DNA from: Comamonas sp. | Lineage (GTDB): Bacteria; Pseudomonadota; Gammaproteobacteria; Burkholderiales; Burkholderiaceae_C | Direction: 5' to 3' | DNA length: 12,293 bases | Assembly (NCBI GenBank): GCA_018384835.1 | Contig: JAHAYB010000319.1 | Location: 1-12,293 of the forward strand | In this document: one piece after another, positions 6,047-12,293 of the stretch | Position numbering within the stretch: position 1 is the stretch's first letter | How the letters are laid out: the number at the start of each line of letters is the position of its first letter | The notes under the pieces: generated by a model | Database searches by the model: none | What the model saw: only the letters and a program-made list of their open reading frames with translations | Told to the model about the DNA's origin: nothing | Program-made: the position numbers and the translations under genes

Positions 6047-7338
6047 GTTCCTCCTCCCCTTCTCCCGACAGCCTGGCGGACAATCCGCGCCTGATTGCAT
6101 TTTTTCTGACCCAATTTCACCCCACGCCGCAAAACAATCGCTGGTGGGGCAAGGGCTTTACCGAGTGGACGAATGTCACCAAAGCCGTGCCGCTGTACGA
6201 GGGGCATTACCAGCCGCATCTGCCCAGCGATATGGGCTTTTACGACCTGCGCCTGCGCCAAACGCGCCATGAGCAAATCGCCCTAGCCAAGCAATACGGC
6301 ATTGGCGGCTTTTGCTATCACTACTATTGGTTCTCGGGCGAGCGCATTCTCAACGAGCCGCTGGACGATATGCTGGCCGACCCGCAGAGCGATATGCCCT
6401 TTTGCCTATGCTGGGCGAATGAAAGCTGGACACGCCGCTGGGACGGCGCTGACCATGAAATCCTCATGGAGCAAAAATACCGCCCCATTGACGATGAAAA
6501 CTTCATCCGCGATTTGCTGCCCGTGCTGCAAGACCCGCGCTACATCCGCGTTAATGGCAAGCCGTTTTTGATTGTCTATAACCCCCAGCACATGCCTAAC
6601 GCCAAGGCCAGTTCTGAAGTCTGGCGGAAATACTGCCGCGAGCAAGGTTTGGGCGAAATCCACATCTGCGCCGCGCTCACCCACCGCAACGAGGACTACG
6701 TGCAGTTTGGCTTTGATAGCGGTGTGGAATTTCCCCCGCACAACGTGCGTGCGCCCAATATCAGCGCAGAGGTGGATTTTTTCCAACCCTTCTACGGCAC
6801 GGTGATGCAGTACGCCGACGTAGCGGCCTCCTACATCGGGCGGCAATACAAGGGCGGCAATGTGTTCAAAACCGTCTTTCCCTCGTGGGACAACGCGGCG
6901 CGTACCAACGCCCGCGCTGTCGCCATCGCCAACGGCGTACCGGATAACTACGAGTTTTGGCTCTCCAGCACGGTCGATGCGGCCAAGGCAGCCGGTCAGG
7001 ATTTGGTGTTTATCAACGCTTGGAACGAATGGGCGGAGGGCTGCCACTTAGAACCAGACCGTCGCTTTGGTCACGGCTTTTTAGAGGCCACAGCGCGGGT
7101 GCTGGCCGGTGAGCGTCGGTTTACCAGCTTTAGCGTTACCACACCACCCAACCCTCGGCAAACCGCTGGGCAGCCTGCGCCCGTGCGCGGCTTCTACACC
7201 GATTTGGCCGAGGTGCTGAGTTACCACAGCGCCCGCGCACTGGGCAAGCTGCGTACCTTTGTCAGCCGCCGTCCGCTGCTACGCGCAATGGCGCTGCCGA
7301 TGGTGCGGGTGTTTAATCGCCTACGCGCTAAAAAGTAG
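6043..7338 (+). CDS. WbsX-type GH99-like domain protein of polysaccharide biosynthesis
   Basis: 431 residues. The whole length fits the glycoside hydrolase 99-like family named after WbsX of O-antigen clusters. Evidence is AFFLTQFHPTPQNN near residue 20, the WWGKGFTEWTNV block just after, the YHYYWFSG segment, WANESW at 124-129, and INAWNEWAEG ending at residue 333 with the acidic E329/E332. Family members accompany O-antigen and capsule glycosyltransferases. Whether they hydrolyse or transfer sugar is not settled. The ATG at 6043 overlaps the preceding TGA as ATGA. Reading the frame further upstream to 5983 adds only a phenylalanine-rich stretch from the overlapping gene, so 6043 is chosen. 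The C-terminal 80 residues are basic and probably helical. There is no signal peptide. The gene is followed 11 nt later by the DUF4160 gene. Confidence 0.85.
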   Translation: MSSSSPSPDSLADNPRLIAFFLTQFHPTPQNNRWWGKGFTEWTNVTKAVPLYEGHYQPHLPSDMGFYDLRLRQTRHEQIALAKQYGIGGFCYHYYWFSGERILNEPLDDMLADPQSDMPFCLCWANESWTRRWDGADHEILMEQKYRPIDDENFIRDLLPVLQDPRYIRVNGKPFLIVYNPQHMPNAKASSEVWRKYCREQGLGEIHICAALTHRNEDYVQFGFDSGVEFPPHNVRAPNISAEVDFFQPFYGTVMQYADVAASYIGRQYKGGNVFKTVFPSWDNAARTNARAVAIANGVPDNYEFWLSSTVDAAKAAGQDLVFINAWNEWAEGCHLEPDRRFGHGFLEATARVLAGERRFTSFSVTTPPNPRQTAGQPAPVRGFYTDLAEVLSYHSARALGKLRTFVSRRPLLRAMALPMVRVFNRLRAKK

Positions 7339-7349
7339 CAGGGTACGGT

Positions 7350-7619
7350 ATGCCAACTATCAGCATGTTCTACGGCATTTTGGTGGCGATGTATGTTCTG
7401 GACACAGACAAACACCACCATCCACACGTTCACGTTCGCTATAACGAGTTCAAAGCAGTGTTCAAAATACCGGATGGCCAACTGCTTGAAGGCGGCTTAC
7501 CTACACGCCAAATGAAGCTAATCCAAGCGTGGATTGAGCTGCGCCAAGAAGACCTGATGGCCAACTGGTACTTGGCAAGCACTGGGCAAACCCCGTTCAA
7601 GATTGAACCCTTGCGTTGA
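7350..7619 (+). CDS. DUF4160 domain protein, first of a DUF4160-DUF2442 pair
   Basis: 89 residues, the full length of the family. The DUF4160 pattern is clear: MPTISMFYGI at the start, the histidine-rich HHHPHVHVRY segment at about 23-32, an FKAVFKI strand, LLEGGLP, then a helix ending in the NWYLA block and PFKIEPLR at the C-terminus. AGGG at 7340-7343, 6 nt before the ATG, is a good ribosome binding site. Function is unknown. The domain very often precedes DUF2442, as here, and the pair has been regarded as a possible toxin-antitoxin-like module, a suggestion I cannot confirm. Three 60-base rows I counted in it (7381-7560) average 50% GC against 62% in the row at 7201-7260, which suggests a separate origin from the surrounding glycan genes. 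Confidence 0.88.
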   Translation: MPTISMFYGILVAMYVLDTDKHHHPHVHVRYNEFKAVFKIPDGQLLEGGLPTRQMKLIQAWIELRQEDLMANWYLASTGQTPFKIEPLR

Positions 7620-7621
7620 GA

Positions 7622-7630
7622 AGAGAAGAG
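7622..7630 (+). promoter_or_regulatory. Ribosome binding site deciding the DUF2442 start
   Basis: The purine-rich AGAGAAGAG ends 6 nt before the ATG at 7637. It supports that start over an in-frame TTG at 7616 that would overlap the DUF4160 stop codon. Confidence 0.65.
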
Positions 7631-7636
7631 ATTGCC

Positions 7637-7888
7637 ATGACCCCCGATGTAATTAACGTCCGAGCTGCGCCTGATTACACCCTAGTAGCGCAGTTTGCAA
7701 CGGGCGAGATGCGCCGCTTCGATATGCGCCCCTACCTAGACTTCCCAGCATTTATCGCCCTTAAAGAGCCGAGTATCTTCATGCGTGCCCACATCAAACA
7801 TGGGGTGGTGGCATGGAGTGATGACATCGACTTATCCCCTGACACGCTGTACCTACGCGGCCAAGTGCTGCAAGAGGCATCTATCTAA
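7637..7888 (+). CDS. DUF2442 domain protein, second of the pair
   Basis: 83 residues. It fits DUF2442: an N-terminal VINVRAAPDYTLVAQFATGE beta-hairpin pattern, FDMRPYL, the short segment FIALKEPSIF, and the closing G-V-V-A-W-S-D-D-I-D-L-S-P-D block that marks the family. Some relatives carry an additional DNA-binding domain; here only the small domain is present. It lies 17 nt after DUF4160, so the two are surely cotranscribed. The stop is 11 nt before the ABC permease. Function is unknown: a regulatory partner or antitoxin-like role is inference from pairing alone. The pair separates the glycosyltransferase half of the polysaccharide cluster from its export half. Confidence 0.88.
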   Translation: MTPDVINVRAAPDYTLVAQFATGEMRRFDMRPYLDFPAFIALKEPSIFMRAHIKHGVVAWSDDIDLSPDTLYLRGQVLQEASI

Positions 7889-7899
7889 GCTCTGCCCCC

Positions 7900-8661
7900 A
7901 TGCTCTACCTCTACCGCCAATGGCTCCAGCGTGAGCTACACATGCGCTTTCGCAGCTCGGCGCTGGGGCTGGGCTGGTTGGTGCTGCAACCATTGGCGCA
8001 GATTGTGCTGTTCACCTTGGTGTTCTACCAATTCTTCCAAGTGCGCTGGCCGCAGGGCGACGGCAGCGTTGGCGAATATGGCTTGCAGGTGTTTATCGGC
8101 CTGTCGCTGTTTACATTTGTGGCCGAGGTGATTAACCGCAGCCCCGCCAGCGTCAGCGGGTTTCCCTATTTGATTACCAAGGTGCGCTTTCCCCTACTGC
8201 TGCTGCCCGCCGTAGTGGTGGGCGCGGGGCTGGTGCAGTTGGCGCTGTCGCTGGCGGTGGCGCTGGTGTTCGCTCTGTGGCGGGCGGTCTATTGGCAGGC
8301 GCTGCTGTTGCCGCTGGCATTGCTGCCGCTGCTGCTGTACGCCCAAGCGCTGGCTTGGCTGTTGGGCGCGGCGGGAGTGTATCTGCGCGATATTGGCCAC
8401 GCCGCCCCCTCCATCAGTACCTTGATGATGTTTTTGTCGCCGATTTTCTATCCCGCCAGCATGATTCCGGCGGGGATGCAGTGGCTGATTGTCTTTAACC
8501 CGCTGGCCTGGACGCTGGAGGCCGTGCGCGGTCTGCTCATGCACGGCCAAATGCTGCACTGGGCGCAGTGGGGCGGACATCTTTTCGCAGCGCTGGCGCT
8601 ATTGGCACTGGGACGCTGGTTTTTTGTGCGTATTCAAGCGGGGTTCGCCGATGTCTTGTGA
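7900..8661 (+). CDS. wzm: ABC-2 type polysaccharide export permease (Wzm/TagG family)
   Basis: 253 residues, the normal size for this family. The N-terminal amphipathic stretch with basic RELHMRFRSSALGLGW precedes about six membrane segments (roughly 24-44, 62-80, 104-128, 134-158, 170-190, 225-245). Family hallmarks include S-A-L-G-x-x-W-x-x-L-Q-P in the N-terminal part, VYLRDIGHAAPS before the fifth helix, and SPIFYPASMIP followed by NPLAWTLEAVRGLL. The protein would form the inner-membrane channel that passes a lipid-linked O-antigen or capsule chain outward, with the ATPase encoded next. The start lacks a clear Shine-Dalgarno and follows the DUF2442 stop by 11 nt. Its 3' end overlaps the ATPase gene by 11 nt, as expected for a coupled transporter pair. 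The transported glycan cannot be told from the permease. Confidence 0.88.
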   Translation: MLYLYRQWLQRELHMRFRSSALGLGWLVLQPLAQIVLFTLVFYQFFQVRWPQGDGSVGEYGLQVFIGLSLFTFVAEVINRSPASVSGFPYLITKVRFPLLLLPAVVVGAGLVQLALSLAVALVFALWRAVYWQALLLPLALLPLLLYAQALAWLLGAAGVYLRDIGHAAPSISTLMMFLSPIFYPASMIPAGMQWLIVFNPLAWTLEAVRGLLMHGQMLHWAQWGGHLFAALALLALGRWFFVRIQAGFADVL

Positions 8662-9925
8662 GGTGCTGCAATTCTTCGAGGCGGCCAAAACCTATCCGCC
8701 CCAGCGCACACCGCTGCGCCAGCTTTGGAGCCATCTGCGCGGCAGTCAGCGCTCTGAGCAGGCAGCACTGGTCAGCGGGGGCTATACCGCTTTACAACCC
8801 GTGAGCTTTGCCATTGAACGCGGCCAGAGCGTGGGCATTGTTGGCCTGAACGGCGCGGGCAAATCCACCTTGCTGCAACTGGCCGCTGGCACGCTGACCC
8901 CCAGCAGCGGACGGGTGCAAAGCCAAGGGCGTATTGCGGCGTTGCTCGAACTTGGCTCCGGCTTTAACCCCGAGGCCACGGGCTATGAAAACATTTTTCT
9001 CTACGCCAGCACGCTAGGCGCATCGCGGGCGCAAACACAAGCACAACTGGATGCGATTTGCGCCTTTAGCGGCCTAGCCAGCGAGCATTTAGCCATGCCC
9101 GTTAAAACCTACTCTAGCGGGATGCAGGTACGCCTAGCCTTTGCCGTCGCCACCAGCGTAGAGCCGGATATTTTGATTGTCGATGAGGCGCTTTCGGTAG
9201 GCGACGGCGTATTTGCCAAGCGCTCTTTTGACCGCGTGATGCAACTGCGCGAAAACGGCACGGCGCTACTGCTGTGCTCACACGCGCTCTTTCACGTCGA
9301 TTTGTTTTGCCAGCGCACCCTGTGGCTAGACAAGGGGCAGGTGCGCGAGTTTGGTGCCACGAGCGTTGTTCTGCCGCACTATCAAGAGTTTTTAGACGCA
9401 CAAAACCAAACTACGACCAACACCGCACAACCAGAAGGGATGGCGCTAGCGCAGGCCAAACACCCCGAACAAGTGCGCCTATTGGACGCAGAGGTTCGCC
9501 TAGATGGCATCAGCGGCAAGGAGCTGCACGGCCATAGCAGCACCAGTTGCCTGCAAGTTGATATTCACCTGCAAGTCAGTCAAGCAGAGCCACAACCACG
9601 CGCAGCGGTGGTGATTTCTTCGGACAGCGGCAAAATCATTGGCTCCACCTTTTCTAACCCTGGTGCCATCACCAGTCAGCATCCCAACGGGCACGCCCAT
9701 ATACGCTTTAGCCTAGCGCAGTTGCCCTTGAACAAGGGGCGCTACCGCGTTGGAGTCTATCTGCTGTGTGCGCACGCCCGTTATGTGTATGAGTGGGTCG
9801 ATCCGTTTGCCCATATCAACCTCAGCGCCCAAGGCTCTGAGCAAGGGCCATGGCTAATGCCCGGTAGCTGGCAGCAGCAGCCCCCTCCCACCCCTTTAGC
9901 CCCCTTTGCACACCATGACCGATAG
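8651..9925 (+). CDS. wzt: Polysaccharide ABC transporter ATPase with Wzt C-terminal domain
   Basis: 424 residues. The ATPase half (about 1-250) has Walker A GLNGAGKST at 65-73, signature YSSGMQ at 154-159, Walker B ILIVDE ending with D178-E179, and the H-loop histidine H211 in CSHALFH. The insert before the ATPase core and the ELGSGFNPEATGYENI segment are typical of KpsT/Wzt/TagH exporters. Residues about 275-410 form the beta-rich Wzt C-terminal domain, which in studied O-antigen systems binds the modified non-reducing end of the chain before export. Its presence suggests export of a finished, end-capped polymer rather than single-unit flipping. The ATG at 8651 lies inside the permease gene (11-nt overlap). 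A longer in-frame reading to 8489 would run deep into the permease and is rejected. The 3' end overlaps the acyltransferase by 11 nt. Confidence 0.9.
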   Translation: MSCEVLQFFEAAKTYPPQRTPLRQLWSHLRGSQRSEQAALVSGGYTALQPVSFAIERGQSVGIVGLNGAGKSTLLQLAAGTLTPSSGRVQSQGRIAALLELGSGFNPEATGYENIFLYASTLGASRAQTQAQLDAICAFSGLASEHLAMPVKTYSSGMQVRLAFAVATSVEPDILIVDEALSVGDGVFAKRSFDRVMQLRENGTALLLCSHALFHVDLFCQRTLWLDKGQVREFGATSVVLPHYQEFLDAQNQTTTNTAQPEGMALAQAKHPEQVRLLDAEVRLDGISGKELHGHSSTSCLQVDIHLQVSQAEPQPRAAVVISSDSGKIIGSTFSNPGAITSQHPNGHAHIRFSLAQLPLNKGRYRVGVYLLCAHARYVYEWVDPFAHINLSAQGSEQGPWLMPGSWQQQPPPTPLAPFAHHDR

Positions 9926-11027
9926 TGCCGCCCCTCCCTGGCCACAGCAGCAGCCCTTGTGGGTGGTGGAGGCTTGGCGTGCCCTAGCGGCGGCACTGGT
10001 GGTATGGGTTCACTGGGGGCCGAGTTTAGGCTGGCCGATGGGGCCGATGGCCTTTGCCTTTAGCGGGGTGGACTTGTTCTTTGTACTCAGTGGCTTTGTC
10101 TTTGCGCCCACAGTAATGGGCGGCTCACAAAGTGCTGGAGCGTGGGGGGCGTACACCCTACGGCGCTTGGCGCGTATTTATCCAGCCTATCTGGCCGCTT
10201 TGCTGCTGTATGCCTATTTGGTACACCAGCGCGGCTTACCGCTGCTGCACCTGCCCGAGCACTTGCTGATGGCGCAAATGCAGTCACGCGAGATGGTTTT
10301 CTACTACAACCCGGTGTTTTGGAGCTTGCCTTCTGAGGTGGCGTTTTACGCACTGGTTCCGCTACTGACCGGCTTGCTGGCGCAACCATCACGCCGTGCC
10401 TGGCTCTGGCCACTGCTGTTGCTTTTGGCGCTTGCGCTACGCTTGGCCATGGTGCGCCCGGCAGATGGGGTCAGCCAAAACTGGGCCTACATTAGCCTGC
10501 ACCACATCCCAGGCTTGCTGTGCGAGTTCTTCCTCGGCATCTGGGTGTGGCAGTTGCAGCAAAAGCGGCGCTTACCTGCGAAGCGGGCGGTGCTGCAAGG
10601 CGTTGGGGCGCTACTGGGCTGGCTATTGCTAGCGGCACTGTTTAATCAACTAACGGCATGGTCTGAGAGCTACGACTGGCGCAATGGCCAAATTGCCTTA
10701 GCGGCAGCTCTGTGCTTTGCCTTAGCCTTGGATGCCAGCTTGAGCCTACCGCACCAGCCCCCTTGGCGCGGTACGCTGCACTTAGCAAGCTGGGGCGGAA
10801 AAACCAGCTACAGCCTCTACCTACTGCACACCGCTTGGCTGCTGCCAGCCCAAAGCTGGAGCCAGCGCTGGGGGGTGTTGCTGGGCAGCGCGGCGGCACT
10901 GCTGGGCTTGCTAATGAGCTGCTTAGTGCTGCATCTGTTACTGGAAGAGCCAGCACGGCGTTGGGGGCGTGGCCTGAGTCAACGCTGGCTAACGCCAACG
11001 AAGGCCAAAGAGGACTTCAGGGCATAA
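9915..11027 (+). CDS. Acyltransferase-3 family membrane protein (OafA-like O-acyltransferase)
   Basis: 370 residues with about ten hydrophobic segments across the whole length, typical of acyltransferase-3. Motifs are E-A-W-R-A-L-A near the N-terminus with a downstream VWVH histidine, FFVLSG at 55-60 after the first helices, the WSLPSEVAFYAL block that corresponds to the family's WSLxxE, and TSYSLYLLH ending at H305. Such proteins move acetyl or other acyl groups onto exported sugars at the inner membrane. No SGNH domain is attached, so this is a stand-alone membrane form. The ATG at 9915 overlaps the ATPase gene by 11 nt; an in-frame TTG three codons upstream is less likely. It is the last gene of the cluster, with no terminator hairpin before the convergent tRNA gene 7 nt away. 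O-acylation of the cluster's glycan is inferred from position. Confidence 0.87.
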   Translation: MTDSAAPPWPQQQPLWVVEAWRALAAALVVWVHWGPSLGWPMGPMAFAFSGVDLFFVLSGFVFAPTVMGGSQSAGAWGAYTLRRLARIYPAYLAALLLYAYLVHQRGLPLLHLPEHLLMAQMQSREMVFYYNPVFWSLPSEVAFYALVPLLTGLLAQPSRRAWLWPLLLLLALALRLAMVRPADGVSQNWAYISLHHIPGLLCEFFLGIWVWQLQQKRRLPAKRAVLQGVGALLGWLLLAALFNQLTAWSESYDWRNGQIALAAALCFALALDASLSLPHQPPWRGTLHLASWGGKTSYSLYLLHTAWLLPAQSWSQRWGVLLGSAAALLGLLMSCLVLHLLLEEPARRWGRGLSQRWLTPTKAKEDFRA

Positions 11028-11034
11028 AGCCGAT

Positions 11035-11124
11035 TGGCGGAAGCGGTGAGATTCGAACTCACGGATGGTTTAACCCATCGCCGGTTTTCAAGACCGGTGC
11101 ATTCAACCACTCTGCCACGCTTCC
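11035..11124 (-). tRNA. tRNA-Ser (anticodon UGA)
   Basis: A 90-nt gene including an encoded CCA (complement TGG at 11035-11037). The acceptor stem GGAAGCG pairs with CGCTTCC, followed by discriminator G. The D-arm is normal. The anticodon stem CCGGT/ACCGG frames the loop CTTGAAA with anticodon TGA (complement at 11088-11090). The long variable arm typical of serine tRNAs is present, and the T-arm GTGAG-TTCGAAT-CTCAC is perfect. It reads UCA and probably other UCN serine codons. Confidence 0.95.
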
Positions 11125-11145
11125 TGTTTGAGGGGTGAACGGCGG

Positions 11146-11151
11146 ATTCTA
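11146..11151 (-). promoter_or_regulatory. Possible -10 box for tRNA-Ser
   Basis: TAGAAT on the minus strand matches the sigma-70 -10 consensus at five of six positions and lies 21 nt before the mature tRNA 5' end, a sensible distance. No good -35 hexamer is found at 16-18 nt spacing, so the call is tentative. Confidence 0.35.
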
Positions 11152-11168
11152 CTCCAGAGGCAAGGGTA

Positions 11169-11183
11169 TTTTGAAATTCAAAA
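11169..11183. repeat. 15-bp AT-rich palindrome between glcD and tRNA-Ser
   Basis: TTTTGAA-A-TTCAAAA is a perfect inverted repeat with a one-base centre. It lies in the 93-bp gap (11125-11217) after the glcD stop and upstream of the tRNA. It could be an operator or an upstream promoter element for the tRNA. It is not a standard terminator because the arms are AT-rich and the loop is too small. Confidence 0.45.
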
Positions 11184-11217
11184 GGCGGCTACCCCAGCCT
11201 ATGCCCTGGCTACCTTG

Positions 11218-12293
11218 TTAAAACCGTGGCAAATCCGGGTGGCTGATTTTGCCGCCACGCACCAGCATCTTGCCGTACTCGGCGCAGCGGTTGAGGGTGG
11301 GTATCAGCTTGCCGGGGTTGAGCAGGCCAGCCGGATCAAACGCGGCTTTCAGGGCAAACATCTGCGCGTTTTCTTCGGTGGTGAATTGGGTACACATGCT
11401 GTTGATTTTTTCAACCCCCACGCCGTGCTCGCCGGTGATGGTGCCACCCATAGCCACGCTGGTTTCCAGAATGTCTGCGCCAAATAGCTCGCAGCGGTGC
11501 AGCTCGTCGGGGTCGTTGGCATCGAACAGAATCAGTGGGTGCAGATTGCCATCGCCCGCGTGAAAGACGTTGACGCAGCGCAGTTGGTATTTTTTCTCCA
11601 TCTCGGCAATGGCCAGCAGGATGTCGGCCAGGCGCTTGCGCGGGATGGTGGAATCCATGCACATATAGTCCGGGCTGATGCGGCCACTGGCGGGAAAGGC
11701 GTTTTTGCGCCCGCTCCAAAAGCGCAGGCGCTCCTCCTCAGACTGGCTGACGGTGATGGCGGTTGCGCCCGCCTCACGCAGCACCTGGCTCATGCGCTCG
11801 ATTTCTTCGGCCACTTCCTCGGGTGTGCCGTCAGACTCGCACAGCAAAATAGCGGCTGCATCCAGGTCGTAACCGGCGTGGACAAAATCTTCCACCGCAG
11901 CGGTCATGGGCTTGTCCATCATCTCCAGCCCAGCGGGGATGATGCCGGCGGCAATCACCGCCGCTACCGCATCGCCCGCTTGGCGCACATCGGCAAAGCT
12001 GGCCATGATGCAACGCGCCAGTTGCGGCTGGGGGATGAGTTTGACGGTCACTTCCGTCACCACTGCCAACATGCCTTCGCTGCCCATCATCACGGCCAGT
12101 AGGTCGTAGCCGGGCGCGTCTAGCGCGTCGCTGCCGAACTCCACAGGCTCACCCTCAACGGTAAAGCCTTTGACTTTCAATATGTTATGCACCGTTAGTC
12201 CGTATTTCAGGCAGTGTACGCCGCCGGAATTTTCTGCCACGTTGCCGCCAATGGTGCAGGCAATCTGGCTGCTGGGGTCGGGCGCGTAATACA
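11218..12293 (-). CDS. glcD: Glycolate oxidase FAD subunit GlcD, N-terminus beyond the window
   Basis: 357 residues to the stop (TAA at 11220-11218) are visible; roughly the first quarter lies outside, and the frame stays open to the window edge. The first visible part, YYAPDPSSQIACTIGGN followed by AENSGGVHCLKYGLT, is the FAD-binding PCMH segment characteristic of GlcD. The C-terminal FAD-oxidase domain carries HAGDGNLHP (coding 11562-11536) and GEHGVG, both conserved in the VAO-type 2-hydroxyacid dehydrogenase family. GlcD with GlcE and GlcF oxidises glycolate to glyoxylate and passes electrons onward. A D-lactate dehydrogenase of the same family is possible, but the sequence pattern is closest to GlcD. 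glcE and glcF would be expected downstream but are not: the next feature downstream is the tRNA, so they lie elsewhere or upstream. No clear terminator hairpin follows the stop. Confidence 0.9.
   Translation of the reverse strand, partial: YYAPDPSSQIACTIGGNVAENSGGVHCLKYGLTVHNILKVKGFTVEGEPVEFGSDALDAPGYDLLAVMMGSEGMLAVVTEVTVKLIPQPQLARCIMASFADVRQAGDAVAAVIAAGIIPAGLEMMDKPMTAAVEDFVHAGYDLDAAAILLCESDGTPEEVAEEIERMSQVLREAGATAITVSQSEEERLRFWSGRKNAFPASGRISPDYMCMDSTIPRKRLADILLAIAEMEKKYQLRCVNVFHAGDGNLHPLILFDANDPDELHRCELFGADILETSVAMGGTITGEHGVGVEKINSMCTQFTTEENAQMFALKAAFDPAGLLNPGKLIPTLNRCAEYGKMLVRGGKISHPDLPRF

Noticed and set aside
6406..7047. Minus-strand open frame of 213 codons opposite the WbsX-type gene
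   Set aside because: Antisense shadow of a well-supported coding gene, explained by high GC at third positions; no domain or ribosome binding site recognised.
8489..8650. N-terminal extension of the Wzt-type ATPase to 8489
   Set aside because: It overlaps the permease's last two membrane segments out of frame; the ATG at 8651 gives a typical exporter ATPase start.
11497..12102. Plus-strand open frame of 201 codons opposite glcD
   Set aside because: Antisense shadow: the opposite strand carries conserved GlcD motifs throughout, and the His/Ala/Gly-rich translation resembles no family.
1..12293. CRISPR arrays, insertion sequences, integrases, phage genes
   Set aside because: No regularly spaced repeats, transposase or recombinase motifs, or paired terminal inverted repeats were seen on either strand.

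Overview
The window looks like chromosome from a moderately GC-rich betaproteobacterium, most likely in Burkholderiales and perhaps Comamonadaceae. I infer this from codon use, from the PaaY/LivF/hemerythrin neighbourhood and from the protein sequences. No rRNA or other species-level marker is present, so the placement is tentative.

Layout from left to right. (1) 1-1503, + strand: the tail of a LivF-type branched-chain amino acid ABC ATPase, a hemerythrin-domain protein, an intrinsic terminator, and a PaaY-type gamma-carbonic-anhydrase/thioesterase protein. (2) 1546-4228, - strand: a three-gene operon joined by two ATGA overlaps. It encodes a VTC/polyphosphate-polymerase-fold (TTM) protein, then a membrane-anchored CotH-family kinase-like protein, then a DUF4956 multi-pass membrane protein. 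This trio is the least understood and most interesting part of the window. (3) 4316-11027, + strand: a compact surface-polysaccharide cluster. It holds a PIG-L deacetylase/GT2 glycosyltransferase fusion, a WbsX-type GH99-like protein, a Wzm-type ABC permease, a Wzt-type ABC ATPase with a C-terminal glycan-recognition domain, and an acyltransferase-3 (OafA-like) membrane protein. A two-gene DUF4160-DUF2442 module of lower GC sits between the WbsX and Wzm genes. (4) 11035-11124, - strand: tRNA-Ser(UGA), only 7 nt beyond the acyltransferase stop and convergent with it. (5) 11218 to the window end, - strand: GlcD, the FAD subunit of glycolate oxidase, with its N-terminus outside the window.

How the parts may work together. 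The + strand cluster contains functions for assembling a glycan (glycosyl transfer, possible deacetylation of an N-acetyl sugar), exporting it by a Wzm/Wzt ABC pathway, and decorating it by O-acylation. It lacks sugar-nucleotide synthesis genes and an obvious initiating transferase, so it is either an accessory module or incomplete. The - strand trio diverges from it across only 87 bp, which raises the possibility of shared control at the cell envelope. For the trio, what is known is family membership. Its joint role in polyphosphate or phosphoryl-transfer chemistry at the membrane is inference.

No gene-free stretch exceeds about 95 bp. I saw no CRISPR array, insertion sequence, integrase or replication origin.
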